DNA of 43,741 nucleotides from Halorubrum californiense DSM 19288 (GCF_000336875.1 NZ_AOJK01000019.1:3474-47214), one strand, 5' to 3'; counted from the stretch's first letter, positions 31,917 through 42,099 are shown. The notes: generated from the letters alone by a model not told the origin. Made by a program: numbers and translations.

Positions 31917-32096
31917 TTACGGCCCCCGGAAGCCGCAGTCGTGGCACTCGTAGAGGTTGCTCTGCTTCCGGCACTTCGAGCACCGGTAGATGGTGGCGCC
32001 GCAGTCCGGACAGGAGAACCGCGCGGCGTTCATGCCGGACACCTGAATTCCACAGGAGACGCACTGCGGAGTCGCTTGAGAGTCGCTCTGGCTCAT
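31917..32096 (-). CDS. HVO_2753-type zinc-finger micro-protein
   Basis: The 59-residue protein has four Cys pairs: CVSCG, CPDCG, CSKCR and CHDCG. This arrangement and length match the Haloferax volcanii micro-protein HVO_2753, whose structure shows two zinc sites made from C(P)XCG motifs and whose loss affects biofilm and swarming. ATG 32096 follows a GGTTAAAAGTC box by about 25-28 bp; an in-frame GTG four codons earlier is less likely. Linkage to EF-1 beta suggests a translation-related role. Confidence 0.85.
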   Translation of the reverse strand: MSQSDSQATPQCVSCGIQVSGMNAARFSCPDCGATIYRCSKCRKQSNLYECHDCGFRGP

Positions 32097-32229
32097 ACAC
32101 GTACTCACCGGCCGCGACTTTTAACCGTTGTTCTTTCCGCCGGAACGCACCGTGCGCCCCGCTACCGTGCCACTCGATAAAGGCGATCCCGGCGGCCCGC
32201 GGGGTCCGTGCCGGCGCCGCCGTCGCCAG

Positions 32230-33465
32230 TCAGCCGATCATCAGCGGCCCGATGAGGACGCCCATCAGGTGGACGCGCCGCGCCCCGACCCGCGGCGGGA
32301 CGAGTCCCAGCGCGCCCGCGACGAGGAGGACGCCGACGCCGAACGCCCCGGCGAACGCGTACGACACGATCGCGAGCAGCCCCAACACGCCGACCGAGAG
32401 CCGAGTGTAGTCGGCGTTCCCGACGATCCTGAGGTACGGGTCGCCGACGAGCACGACCAGGGCGAACCCGAAGCAGGCGGCGGTCGCGGCCGCGACGAGC
32501 AGCATCGGAAGCGCGAACGGCACGCCGGCCCGATCGATCGCGACGGTCACGCCCGTCCGCGGCGTTCCGAGCGCCACCAGCGCGAACAGTGCAAATATCG
32601 TGTTCGCCGTGCTCGCGCCGCTCGTCGCGACGACGAAGCCGCGGTCGGCGGACTCGCGCGGCACCGCGGGCATCGCGGCGACGGCGGCGATGGCGGCCGA
32701 CACGCCCGGGACGTAGCCCACTACCGTGCCGGCGAGCGAGCCGGCGCCCGCGCTCGTCCCGAGGTCGCGCGCCCGCATCGCGATCCGCGGGTCGGCCTGC
32801 GGCGGGACGCCCCCGCCGCCGAGCGCGTCGACGAGGACCGGCACGCCGAACAGCCCGGCGAACAGCGGCGCGAGGACGCCACCGGTCGACAGCGGCGCCG
32901 CGGGGTCGGCATCGAGCGTCGCGAGTCCGAGCGCGGCGCTCGCGAGGAACGCGAACAGCCCGCCGACCGCGGTCCGGCGCGACGACTCGGTGAGGACGAG
33001 CAGGGCGACGACGCCTCCGAGCAGCAGCGGCAGGTGCGCCCGCAGCGTCGGGTACCACCGCACCATCAGCCACGTGATCGGGACCGCAAGCGGCACCGCG
33101 AGCGCGACCGCCAGCCCGGAACCGACCGCGGAGAGCCGGACGGCCTCGCGACCGCGGCCCGCGATCACCAACCGATGCCCGGGGAGCGCGGCGACCGCCG
33201 TCGCGGCGTCGGGCACGCCGAGCGCGAGCGCGGGCACGATGTCGAGGAAGGAGTGGACGACGCCGGCGCCGAGCATCGCGACGCCCACGAACAGCGGGTC
33301 GGCCGGCACCGACGGCGCGAACCCCGCGAGGAGCAGCGCGAAGTTGTTTGCGTGGAGCCCGGGGACCAGCCCGCTCGCTGTCCCGAGCGCGACGCCGCCG
33401 AGCAGGAACGCGAGCGCGCCCGTCGCGAACGTCGGGTCGACCACCGGCCGCACGAGCGCGTCCAT
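32230..33465 (-). CDS. TctA-like membrane permease (DUF112)
   Basis: The 411-residue protein has about ten hydrophobic segments. Two related halves each carry a Gly/Pro motif, GTASGLVPGLHANNFALLL near 30-48 and GTVVGYVPGVSAAIAAVAAMP near the middle, as in TctA permeases. No periplasmic TctC or small TctB gene is nearby, so it may work alone as in other haloarchaea. The substrate is unknown. CATTAAGT is centred about 28 bp before the ATG. Confidence 0.82.
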   Translation of the reverse strand: MDALVRPVVDPTFATGALAFLLGGVALGTASGLVPGLHANNFALLLAGFAPSVPADPLFVGVAMLGAGVVHSFLDIVPALALGVPDAATAVAALPGHRLVIAGRGREAVRLSAVGSGLAVALAVPLAVPITWLMVRWYPTLRAHLPLLLGGVVALLVLTESSRRTAVGGLFAFLASAALGLATLDADPAAPLSTGGVLAPLFAGLFGVPVLVDALGGGGVPPQADPRIAMRARDLGTSAGAGSLAGTVVGYVPGVSAAIAAVAAMPAVPRESADRGFVVATSGASTANTIFALFALVALGTPRTGVTVAIDRAGVPFALPMLLVAAATAACFGFALVVLVGDPYLRIVGNADYTRLSVGVLGLLAIVSYAFAGAFGVGVLLVAGALGLVPPRVGARRVHLMGVLIGPLMIG

Positions 33466-33549
33466 CGAGGCGGGATGGTCGCGGCTCCGGACTTAATGTG
33501 TCGGGCGCCTGCGACCCTCCGCAGAATCAGTGCGATTCGAACCGAGCGC

Positions 33550-33744
33550 TTAGGCGTGCTGCGCCGCCTGCGACTTCTTCTGCGTGACGTAGCCCGCGAT
33601 CCGGTTGCGGACGCCCTTCGACTCGACGGTCGTCAGGGCCGTGACGCTCTCCTTGTTCGTCTCGAAGTCCGTGTTGAACGAGTCGGGATACTGCTCCAAC
33701 AGGAGGTTCCCGAGCTGTTTGATGTACTTGGGTTTGATGGCCAT
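33550..33744 (-). CDS. rps17e: Ribosomal protein S17e
   Basis: The 64-residue protein MAIKPKYIKQLGNLLLEQYPDSFNTDFETNKESVTALTTVESKGVRNRIAGYV is eS17 of the small subunit. Its own TTTTAGT box is centred about 28 bp upstream, so although it follows DUF447 on the same strand it can be expressed alone. Confidence 0.95.
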   Translation of the reverse strand: MAIKPKYIKQLGNLLLEQYPDSFNTDFETNKESVTALTTVESKGVRNRIAGYVTQKKSQAAQHA

Positions 33745-33838
33745 ACCGAGCGGTACCGGCGGCCCGAACTAAAAGGGTTCGTTCCGCCGCGAGCGGCCGA
33801 GAACCGGAGTCGCGGCGGATCTCCGTCAGTCGGGTCCG

Positions 33839-34486
33839 TCACGACTCGTCCGCGCGCTCTCGCCACCCGGTGGCCTCGTCGATGCGCGCGAACGCCTCGC
33901 GCTCGGCCGGCCCGCCGCAGCGCTCCACCACGTCGGCGAAGTACTGGAGCCGCTCCAGTAGCTCGGCGGTGTCGAACCCCGGCACGTCCAGCCGCGACGC
34001 GGCCACCGTCGCGTCGACGACCGCGCCGAACCCCCGGTTTACCGTCGGGACACGCTTGGCCACGACGGCCGACTCGACCGGCGACAGCTCCCACGTCCGG
34101 ATCGTGGTGTCGCCATCGGTCTCGGCTGCGACCTCCTCGGCGCGCACCTCGACCCACGCGTCGGCGCTCGGGAGGACCGGGTCGTCGACCTCGCGGACCG
34201 TCAGCGCGGCGTCGACGAACGTCCGCGGATCGACGGTGAACTGGACCACCCCGCCCCCGCGCTCGGCGAAGTTCCGCCACGTGCGGGTGCGCCCGTAGGT
34301 GCGCGCGGTGACGGGTTCTTCAGGCTCTCCGTCCGCATCGGTCTCGGGTGCGTGGAGCCCCAGCGCCGCGACGTTCCACCGGTCGTTCGGCCCGCGCGTC
34401 GTCACGACGGATTCGGTGACGCCTCGTAGCGGGACGGGCCAGCCCTCGGGCGCGACGCCGAGGTGGTCCCCTCGCTCGTCGCTCAC
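33839..34486 (-). CDS. DUF447-family protein
   Basis: The 215-residue protein starts with GTG at 34486, overlapping the previous gene's TGA. The N-terminal half (RGVTESVVTTRGPNDRWNVAALGL...RTWRNFAERGGGVVQFTVDPRTFVDAAL) has the split-barrel look of flavin-binding proteins. The C-terminal half is helical (PTVNRGFGAVVDATVAASRL). DUF447 is known in methanogens and haloarchaea without a proven reaction. It is last in the four-gene cofD operon. Confidence 0.8.
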   Translation of the reverse strand: MSDERGDHLGVAPEGWPVPLRGVTESVVTTRGPNDRWNVAALGLHAPETDADGEPEEPVTARTYGRTRTWRNFAERGGGVVQFTVDPRTFVDAALTVREVDDPVLPSADAWVEVRAEEVAAETDGDTTIRTWELSPVESAVVAKRVPTVNRGFGAVVDATVAASRLDVPGFDTAELLERLQYFADVVERCGGPAEREAFARIDEATGWRERADES

Positions 34487-35544
34487 GGCGCCACCTCCGC
34501 GCCGCGCCGGAGCGCGACGAACAGGGCCGCGCAGGTGAGGTCCGCGGTCGTGCCGGGGTTGATCCCCTCGGCGACGAACGCCTCCGCCAGCGACTCCGCG
34601 GCGTCGAGGTCGGCACCGTGGACGGCCACCGCGTCGATTGCGCCGATGTCGCCGAGCGGACCGGCCGGGTCGGACCCGTCGGCGCCGCCCGTCAACAGAG
34701 CCCTCGCCCGCCCGCTCGCCTCGTGCGCCGTCTCAGCCCCCCGCGTCGACGCGACGAGGGTGTCGGGCTCCGCGGCGAGCAGCCCGAGGAACGCCCGCGC
34801 CGCCCGGTCCGCGAGCGGCCCCTCGTCGGTCAGGATCCACTCGGCGGCGCGGAACGTCCGCGGGAATCCCTCCGTCCACTCGGCGGCGTTGCGGTCGGGG
34901 ACGCGATCTGGGTCACCCGAATCGGCCGCTTCCGCCGACCCGCCCGGCTCCGCGGACAGCGCCAGCACGTCTCGCAGAGTCATTCCGCGCTCGCGGAGCG
35001 CGGGCTCGGCGTCGCTCCCGCGGCGCACGTCGAGGTCGGCCGCGCCCGGCGGCGGGTCGTCGACCGCGACGTCGACGGCCTCGAACGCGCGGTAGAACGC
35101 GACGGCGTCGTCGACGGTCGTCGCGCGACAGACCGCGTCGAGGCCGTCGGGAGCGAGTTCCCGCCCGGGATCCGCGGCCGCCCGGACCAGCGGGACCAGC
35201 AGCAGCAGACAGCCGAACTGTGTGTTCGTCCCGGCGCGCGCGGCCATCCCCTTGACGGCCTGCTCGAACGCGTCGCCGACCGCTGGGGTCTCCCCCACGA
35301 CCGCCCTCCCCGCGGCCTCCTTCCCCGCCGCCAGTTCGAGACCCGGTCGCGCGCCGACTGCGCCGCCGAGGAACGCCTCGAACCGCAGGTCGTCGAGGTC
35401 GCGGCGCCGGTCGACGTTCCCGGGCTTCGGCGTGCCGGCGACCTCCACGAGGAGCGCGAGCGTCGCGTCGTCGACGGGGTCCGTCGTCGCGTCTCCCGCC
35501 GCTGGCGTCGTCGCGTTCCCCGCCGGCGGCTCGTCGCGGGTCAC
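34483..35544 (-). CDS. CitG/MdcB-like triphosphoribosyl-dephospho-CoA synthase family
   Basis: The 353-residue protein from GTG 35544 has the family start LLVEVAGTPKPGNVDRRRDLDDLRFEAFL. It also has GMAARAGTNTQFGCLLLLVPLV, and a C-terminal block VAEGINPGTTADLTCAALFVAL. CitG makes a nucleotide cofactor from ATP and dephospho-CoA for citrate lyase, but no citrate lyase or malonate decarboxylase gene is here. The archaeal protein therefore probably has another substrate. Start and stop both overlap neighbours as GTGA. A Gly/Asp-rich insertion sits near 205-235. Confidence 0.8.
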   Translation of the reverse strand: MTRDEPPAGNATTPAAGDATTDPVDDATLALLVEVAGTPKPGNVDRRRDLDDLRFEAFLGGAVGARPGLELAAGKEAAGRAVVGETPAVGDAFEQAVKGMAARAGTNTQFGCLLLLVPLVRAAADPGRELAPDGLDAVCRATTVDDAVAFYRAFEAVDVAVDDPPPGAADLDVRRGSDAEPALRERGMTLRDVLALSAEPGGSAEAADSGDPDRVPDRNAAEWTEGFPRTFRAAEWILTDEGPLADRAARAFLGLLAAEPDTLVASTRGAETAHEASGRARALLTGGADGSDPAGPLGDIGAIDAVAVHGADLDAAESLAEAFVAEGINPGTTADLTCAALFVALRRGAEVAP

Positions 35545-36392
35545 GGCCGCGCCTCCGGCCCCGGGCCCGCTTCGCTGCCGTCCCGGCGGAGCCGCCCGCC
35601 CCGCCATTCCTCCACCGCGTCCGCGACGCGCGCGAGGACGGGCGGGTCCTCGGTCGGGCGCCCGACGCTCACCGCGTCGGCCCCATGCGCTGCGTACTCG
35701 GCGACGGTATCAGGGCCGCGGACGCCGTTGTTGGCGACGAGCGTCAGATCGGCGAGTGCGCTCTCGTCGCCGTCTCCGCTCGCGGTCTCCTCGTCCCCGC
35801 CGGCTTTGCCGCCGACCGCGGCCGCGAGGTCCGCGATGACCGCCCCGGAATCCATCGCGTCGACGTGGAGCCAGTCTGCGCCGGCCGCGGCCGTGGTCTC
35901 CGCGACCTCGACGAGGTCGACCCCGGACACCTCGGCGCGGACCTTCACGCTCGTCGTCGCGCCCGTCTCGGCCGCGGCGGCGACGTACCGCGCGAGGCGG
36001 TCGGGCTCGCGGAGCAGCGACTCGCCGCAGCCGACCGCGCGCAGCTCCGGCTGCCGACAGTGGGCGTTGACCTCGCAGACGGCGCCGCGGTCGGCGCAGA
36101 TCTCGGCGACCGCCCGGATCGGCTCCGGCGTCGCGCTCCGGACGTTGATCCCGGGGCGGACCGGCGCGTCCGCGAGCGCGTCGAGCTGGTCGGCGACGAA
36201 CGCGACGGGGTCCGCCGGGAGGAACTCGGACCGGCCGCGAGCGACGAGGTCGCGGGCGGCCGCTCGGCTGGCCGGGTCGAGCGCCACCCCCCCGAGGAGT
36301 GCGACGTCGACGTGTTCGGCCGCGGCGCGCGCCCACTCGACGTCGGCGGCGCCGCTGAGGCTCGCGGCGACGAGGAAGGGCTCCCGGGTCAC
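35541..36392 (-). CDS. Dihydrouridine synthase-like TIM-barrel flavoprotein
   Basis: The 283-residue protein from GTG 36392 resembles the DUS/dihydroorotate dehydrogenase barrel. It has [33 protein letters not shown] with a Cys at the active-site position, [11 protein letters not shown], and a C-terminal phosphate-binding part [31 protein letters not shown]. It lacks a clear tRNA-binding C-domain, so tRNA may not be the substrate. It overlaps cofD and the CitG-like gene by four bases each. Confidence 0.75.
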   Translation of the reverse strand: MTREPFLVAASLSGAADVEWARAAAEHVDVALLGGVALDPASRAAARDLVARGRSEFLPADPVAFVADQLDALADAPVRPGINVRSATPEPIRAVAEICADRGAVCEVNAHCRQPELRAVGCGESLLREPDRLARYVAAAAETGATTSVKVRAEVSGVDLVEVAETTAAAGADWLHVDAMDSGAVIADLAAAVGGKAGGDEETASGDGDESALADLTLVANNGVRGPDTVAEYAAHGADAVSVGRPTEDPPVLARVADAVEEWRGGRLRRDGSEAGPGPEARP

Positions 36393-37423
36393 TCCGCCCC
36401 CTCCCGCGGCGGCGCGTCCACCGAGTTGTCGGCGACGGCCGCCAGCGCGCGTTCGCAGGCGCGAGCGACGCGTTCGGCGTCGTCCGCGCCGTCGATCCGC
36501 GTGTCGGTGCGCTCGACGTGCCGGTCCAGCCCGGTCGGGTCCGCGTCATCGAGGACGAACGCGTCCGCGAAGGGGTAGGAGTCGGCCACGCCCGTGGTCG
36601 AGGGCTCGCGGCCGACGCCCTCCATCAGGTCCGCGGCCGGGCCGGAGAACACCTTGTCACCGACGAAGGGCGAGACGGCGACCACGGGCGTCTCCCGGAG
36701 CGCGCGCTCGAAGCCGGGGAGCGCGAGCATCGGGCCGAGGCTCGTCACGGGGTTCGAGGGGCCGATCACGACCGGGTCGGCGAGGGCGTCCAGCACCGCG
36801 CCGGTCGGCTCCGCGTCGGCGGCGCCCCGGAACTCCACGTCCGCGACCGGCGGCTCGCCGCGGCGCGCGACCCAGTACTCCTGGAAGTGGAGCGTCTCGC
36901 CGCCCTCGGTGTGTACCAGCGTCGCCACCGGGTCGTCGGACATCGGGAGGAGCTCCACGTCGAGGTCGAAGGCGTCGGCGAGGACGCGGATCGCCTCGGT
37001 GAGCGACTTCCCCTCGTCGAGCAGGCTCGTTCGCGTCAGGTGGACCGCGCGGTCGCGGTCGCCGATCTCCATGAACTCGCCGACCGCGGAGAACCGCCGC
37101 CATCGGGCGATCTCTCGCCCGGCGGTCTGCGCGTCGTCGCCGAGGTATCGGGGAGAGGTCCCGAGACCGACCTCCTCGGCGAGCCGGCGCAGCTCCGCGT
37201 GGGTCGCGGTCGTGTCGCCGTCGATCCCCCACCAGGTCTCGCGGTCGAGGACGCCGCCGCCCGCGAACAGCACGGTGTCGACGTCCGGGCAGACGAGGTG
37301 CCCGCCGAGCTCGACGTCGTCGCCCGTGTTGGCGACGACCGCGGTCTCGGCCGGGTCCCACACCCGGGCCGCGCCGTCGAGGAGCTTCGGCGTGCCCGTC
37401 CCCCCGGCGAGGAAGGTTACCAT
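36389..37423 (-). CDS. cofD: 2-phospho-L-lactate transferase, coenzyme F420 synthesis
   Basis: CofD joins a phospholactate-type unit to the deazaflavin Fo to give F420-0. The 344 residues start [15 protein letters not shown], then [39 protein letters not shown] and [19 protein letters not shown], all family hallmarks. GGATACAAATCC (37444-37455) is centred about 27 bp before the ATG, so the operon starts leaderless. It leads three genes coupled by GTGA overlaps. Confidence 0.95.
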   Translation of the reverse strand: MVTFLAGGTGTPKLLDGAARVWDPAETAVVANTGDDVELGGHLVCPDVDTVLFAGGGVLDRETWWGIDGDTTATHAELRRLAEEVGLGTSPRYLGDDAQTAGREIARWRRFSAVGEFMEIGDRDRAVHLTRTSLLDEGKSLTEAIRVLADAFDLDVELLPMSDDPVATLVHTEGGETLHFQEYWVARRGEPPVADVEFRGAADAEPTGAVLDALADPVVIGPSNPVTSLGPMLALPGFERALRETPVVAVSPFVGDKVFSGPAADLMEGVGREPSTTGVADSYPFADAFVLDDADPTGLDRHVERTDTRIDGADDAERVARACERALAAVADNSVDAPPREGAE

Positions 37424-37443
37424 ACCGGCGCAAGGCGGCGCCC

Positions 37444-37455
37444 GGATTTGTATCC
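37444..37455 (-). promoter_or_regulatory. TATA box of the cofD operon
   Basis: GGATACAAATCC on the minus strand is centred about 27 bp before the cofD ATG. Confidence 0.55.
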
Positions 37456-37535
37456 TCGCCTCCGCGGGCGACGAGGTGGACCGGGGCGAGTGTGACGGCT
37501 TTCGTGTAAACTACCGACGGCGCGTCACCGATCCT

Positions 37536-37920
37536 CGCGGTCGGCGCGTGCCGACGAGCGCCCGGAGGGCGCGAGTCGCACGCGCGAGGGAGTCGGCGGT
37601 CCGGAGCGAAGCGGAGGACCGCCGACGAGGCTGGGGAGGTGTGAGGTGTGGTTGCTGTGCGTTCCCGCGAGCGAAGCGAGCGGGAGCACGGAAGTCGCAG
37701 CCCGCACAGCGAAGCGAGCAGGAACGTCTTCCGGAGGGGTGGGACTCAAAGGGGCAGTCGCGAGGCGGGCGCAGGCGTTCACGAGAGCGAAGCTCTCGTG
37801 AGCCAATCAGAACGCGGAGCGTTCTGATGACGACGCAAGCACTGGAAGGAGCGAACGCAGTGAGCGACTGAAGCGCACAGCGAGCGTGCGCCCGCCTCGC
37901 GACTGGGGCTTTGGAGGTGT
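37536..37920 (+). repeat. Structured repeat element, copy B
   Basis: It shares the frame of copy A. Module 1 (37544-37585) has GCGCGTGC/GCACGCGC, tandem GA/GA and GCGCCC/GGGCGC. Module 2 stem is GTCGGCGGTCC/GGACCGCCGAC (37592-37626), and the 20-nt linker (37627-37646) is identical. The long-range stem (37747-37773 with 37887-37913) has CAAAG/CTTTG, GGG/GGG and 19 perfect pairs. Two of those pairs differ from copy A by compensating changes. Copy-specific inserts are GCTGTGCG/CGCACAGC (37654-37710) enclosing another hairpin, CACGAGAGC/GCTCTCGTG (37780-37800), and ATCAGAACGC/GCGTTCTGAT (37806-37828). GTGTAAAC near 37504-37511 is a possible promoter. Confidence 0.8.
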
Positions 37921-37987
37921 TAGCCGTCCTCTCCTAAGAACGCGGTTCGACGGAACATCCCTAATAGTCGACGCCGAAACGAGACCG

Positions 37988-37994
37988 GAAAAAT
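37988..37994 (-). terminator. T-run after icd
   Basis: About 50 bp past the icd stop the minus strand reads GGTATTTTTCCGG. The five Ts in GC-rich sequence could stop icd transcription before repeat copy B. Confidence 0.35.
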
Positions 37995-38044
37995 ACCGAG
38001 ACCGATCAGACAGCGATCCACCGATAGTCGACGGGAAGCCCCCC

Positions 38045-39307
<1,263 letters not shown>

Positions 39308-39463
39308 GAACGTTCGTGGATTCTTGTGGGCCCCTAAAGTGCCTGCCGTTTTCGGCGTGAGCGTCGCGCTCGCAGCGCTTGCCGGTTCTCTCCGCCGGTG
39401 TCCCCGCAAGTCGCTCCGCCGCCGGTCCGCGCGTCACGTCCGCGCTTCGCCGGCCGTCCGGAC

Positions 39464-40459
39464 TCAGATCGGCTCGACCGAGACGTCGAACATCGACCGC
39501 CAGCGGTAGCGCCGCCCGCCCCAGACGAAGGTCCGGCGGGCGAGCGCGTACGCCATGAGCATGGGGGAGACGAGCGCGCCGGGCGCCGCGAGCAGGAACG
39601 TCGCGCGGCGGATCCCGAACCGGGCGTAGACCGCGCCCGCGAGCGCCGTGACGAGCGTCACCCCGGCGACCGGCGCGAGCAGACAGAGCGCGGACATCGC
39701 GACGCCGAGGCAGACGTTGAACGCGGTCGCCCGCGGCGCGTGGTACCGCGTGATCGTCAGGAAGCGCACGAACCGCTCCAGCGAGCCCCGGAACGACCCG
39801 CCGGCCCGGACGTCGCGCGTCCGGTCGACCGGCGAGACGTCGACGTGTTCGGTGAGCGTCCCGTCGTCGCTGACGGTCCGCCGGAGGTCCCGGCAGAACG
39901 CCGCCTCCCCGTCGCGGAGGTCGCCGCGTTCGAATATCACCGCACCGCCCCACGCGATCCCCGCGGTCGACACCGCGAGCGTCCCGCCGATCACGTAGGC
40001 CGGCTCGAACAGCCGGGCGAGGGGGTCGCGCCCGACGAACACCGGAACTTCCGTCGTCGGCCCCCGCTGCTCGTAGTCGGCGTCGAGCGTCGCCAGCCAG
40101 TCGGCGGGGTGGCGGAAGTCGTCGTCGGTCCAGGCGATCCGGTCGTTCGCGGCCGCCGCCATCCCGGCGGCTATCGCGTTCGCCTTCCCCGAGCAGCCCT
40201 CGGGTTCGCCGGCCATCAGGATCCGGACGCGCTCCGGCAGGTCGCCGCGCCGGTCAGCGACGGGGTCATCGGGCGAGTCGCAGATCACGAGCAGTTCGTC
40301 GGCCGCGGGGTCGGCGCCACCCTCGTCGCCGCCGAACGCCTCGGGGCCGCGGAGCTGCTCGGCCACCTCGTCGCAGGCGTCGGTCCAGCGGACGGTCGGC
40401 AGCAGGACCGACACCGGCGTCGGACTCGTCGCCGGCGCGGTCGGTTCCGGAGCGGTCAC
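39464..40459 (-). CDS. Membrane-anchored family 2 glycosyltransferase
   Basis: The 331-residue protein has a GT-A domain (about 14-230), opening PVSVLLPTVRWTDACDEV. GKANAIAAGMAAAANDRIAWTDDDFRHPADWL contains the DDD metal/nucleotide site. Two or three C-terminal membrane helices follow (about 250-310). It transfers a sugar from a nucleotide sugar, probably to a lipid or surface glycan; the substrate is unknown. The start is GTG at 40459, with GTTTATG centred about 28 bp upstream. Confidence 0.82.
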   Translation of the reverse strand: MTAPEPTAPATSPTPVSVLLPTVRWTDACDEVAEQLRGPEAFGGDEGGADPAADELLVICDSPDDPVADRRGDLPERVRILMAGEPEGCSGKANAIAAGMAAAANDRIAWTDDDFRHPADWLATLDADYEQRGPTTEVPVFVGRDPLARLFEPAYVIGGTLAVSTAGIAWGGAVIFERGDLRDGEAAFCRDLRRTVSDDGTLTEHVDVSPVDRTRDVRAGGSFRGSLERFVRFLTITRYHAPRATAFNVCLGVAMSALCLLAPVAGVTLVTALAGAVYARFGIRRATFLLAAPGALVSPMLMAYALARRTFVWGGRRYRWRSMFDVSVEPI

Positions 40460-40533
40460 GGTCGGCGTATCGGGCGATCAGAACATAAACGTCCGCGATC
40501 GGTTCCGTCCGCGGTCGACTCCAGATCCCTCGC

Positions 40534-42099
40534 TCACGCCGCCGAACAGGAGCGCGTGCCGAGTTCGTCCGCCCGCGTCTCGCCGCTATTCACGTCGACT
40601 CCAACCGCCGAGACGGTGACGGACCGGATCGGCTCGTCCTCCGCGTCCGCGAACCCCGCCGCGCGGTCGCAGAGGTGCGCGAGCAGCGGGTCGACGCGGT
40701 CGCGGTCGGGGTCGTCCGCGAGCAGCGCGAGGAACTTCCGCCAGCGCGCGGTCGGGTAGGCGCGCGCGTCCGAGGGCGGTCGGTCGCGAGCGACGCGGTC
40801 GCCGTACAGGGCGTCGATCCGCCCGCCGTCGGCGGTCGTCGCGGTCGTCAGCACCAGCGCGTCGGTCGCAGGGGGACTCGGCGCGAACATGTCCCAGCCG
40901 CCCTCGGTCGGGTCCGACACCGCGGCGACCGCCTCGGGCGTCTCGACGAACCCGAGCGCCATCCCGTTCCACGCGACGAGCGCGACGAGGAGGACCGCGG
41001 CGACGACCGGGGCCGCGGCCGCGACCCGGTCGCGGACGGCTCGGATCGAGCCACCGCTGGTCGAGCCACCGGCGCCCGTGGCGCCCACGGGCGCAAACCG
41101 ACGCGCTGCGTCGCCCCCGAGGCGGTCGGCCGCCGGAGCGACCGCACGCTCGACGCGGTCCCAGACGAACGGCGGGAAGAAGGGCAGCAGCGCGGTCGCA
41201 GAGACGAGGGGGAACACGCCGATCTGGAGGGTGAGCGCCATCGAGAGATGCGCCGCGAGGAGCGTCCCGGCGAGCGCCGCCCGGACGCGGCCGGCGGCCG
41301 CGACGAGCAGCGGCGAGGCGACGACGAGTGCGAGCCAGCCGTACGTGGCGGCCGCGAGCAGCGGCGACCAGTCGGGTACGAGGCCGCCGAGCGGGCCGTG
41401 GAGGTAGGTGAGCCGGAAGACGAGCCCGACCGCTTCGCCCGCGGGCCACGCGGTCCCGCGGAGCTTCACGACCGCGTTCGAGACGTACACGACGACGACG
41501 GCCGTCAGGAGGAGCGCCGTGGCGGGGCCGGCGACGCGGTCGGTCGTGCCGGCGACGCGGTCTGTCGTGCCGTCGCCCGTCGGTTCCGGCGACTCCGCAC
41601 CGCGGCGCCGGACGGCGTCGACCGACCAGCGGGCGCCGAGCGGACACAGCAGTCCGGCGCCGAGCAGGTAGAGGAGCAGGGTGTCCCCGGCGTTGAGGAC
41701 GAGGGGATTCCGCGCCTGAAGCGACGCGAGCAGGACCAGCGAGACCGCGGTCGCGGCGCGAGTCCGGTAGCCGACAGCGAGCGCGGCCGCCGCGACGCCC
41801 GCGGCGACGAACAGCGCCGCAACGGCCAGCGACGCGCCCGAAACGGCGTGGAGCGAGAGCCGGGCGGCGAGCGGGTACGCCTCGGCGAGCGTCGAGCGCG
41901 GCAGGGCGCCGGCGTCCGCGTAGAACGCCGTCAGGTTCCGCGCGCGGAGCGCGAGGTCGGCGATGAGGACGGCCCCGAGGGCGACCCGGAACGCGGCCAG
42001 CGCGCGCGGGTCGATCCCGAGGCGGCGGCGGAGCGCGGCGCGGAGCCGGGGGACCTCGCTGAACCCGGAGTCGGGGCCCGCGGCGTCGGCGATCGTCAC
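40534..42099 (-). CDS. HTTM-domain membrane protein
   Basis: The 521-residue multi-pass protein has the HTTM architecture. It opens GIDPRALAAFRVALGAVLIADLALRARNLTAFYADAGALP, then NPLVLNAGDTLLLYLLGAGLLCPLGARWS and FPLVSATALLPFFPPFVWDRV. A soluble C-terminal part follows with GGWDMFAPSPPATDALVL. HTTM proteins are related to the membrane core of vitamin K-dependent carboxylase; most have no assigned reaction. Start GTG 42099. A 21-bp tandem duplication (41528-41569) encodes TTDRVAG twice in a cytosolic loop. Confidence 0.82.
   Translation of the reverse strand: MTIADAAGPDSGFSEVPRLRAALRRRLGIDPRALAAFRVALGAVLIADLALRARNLTAFYADAGALPRSTLAEAYPLAARLSLHAVSGASLAVAALFVAAGVAAAALAVGYRTRAATAVSLVLLASLQARNPLVLNAGDTLLLYLLGAGLLCPLGARWSVDAVRRRGAESPEPTGDGTTDRVAGTTDRVAGPATALLLTAVVVVYVSNAVVKLRGTAWPAGEAVGLVFRLTYLHGPLGGLVPDWSPLLAAATYGWLALVVASPLLVAAAGRVRAALAGTLLAAHLSMALTLQIGVFPLVSATALLPFFPPFVWDRVERAVAPAADRLGGDAARRFAPVGATGAGGSTSGGSIRAVRDRVAAAAPVVAAVLLVALVAWNGMALGFVETPEAVAAVSDPTEGGWDMFAPSPPATDALVLTTATTADGGRIDALYGDRVARDRPPSDARAYPTARWRKFLALLADDPDRDRVDPLLAHLCDRAAGFADAEDEPIRSVTVSAVGVDVNSGETRADELGTRSCSAA
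41528..41569. repeat. 21-bp tandem duplication inside the HTTM gene
   Basis: Two adjacent 21-bp units (41528-41548 and 41549-41569) differ at one base and encode the same seven residues twice. The unit keeps the frame. Confidence 0.8.

Larger units (their letters stand above)
37424..38044. other. Long spacer holding repeat copy B
   Basis: The 621 bp between icd and cofD contain the cofD promoter, the structured repeat (about 37536-37920), and about 120 bp before the icd stop. That last part has two copies of ATAGTCGACG (37964-37973 and 38024-38033) and a T-run on the minus strand. The minus-strand open frame at 37525-37806 lies wholly inside the repeat and is not credible. Confidence 0.6.

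Noticed and set aside
37592..37828. CRISPR array in the hairpin-rich repeat
   Set aside because: The hairpins differ in sequence and spacing, and there are no equal-length repeats with unique spacers; no cas gene is nearby.
37964..38033. Target-site duplication flanking repeat copy B (ATAGTCGACG twice)
   Set aside because: Both copies lie on the same side of the element, so they do not bracket it.
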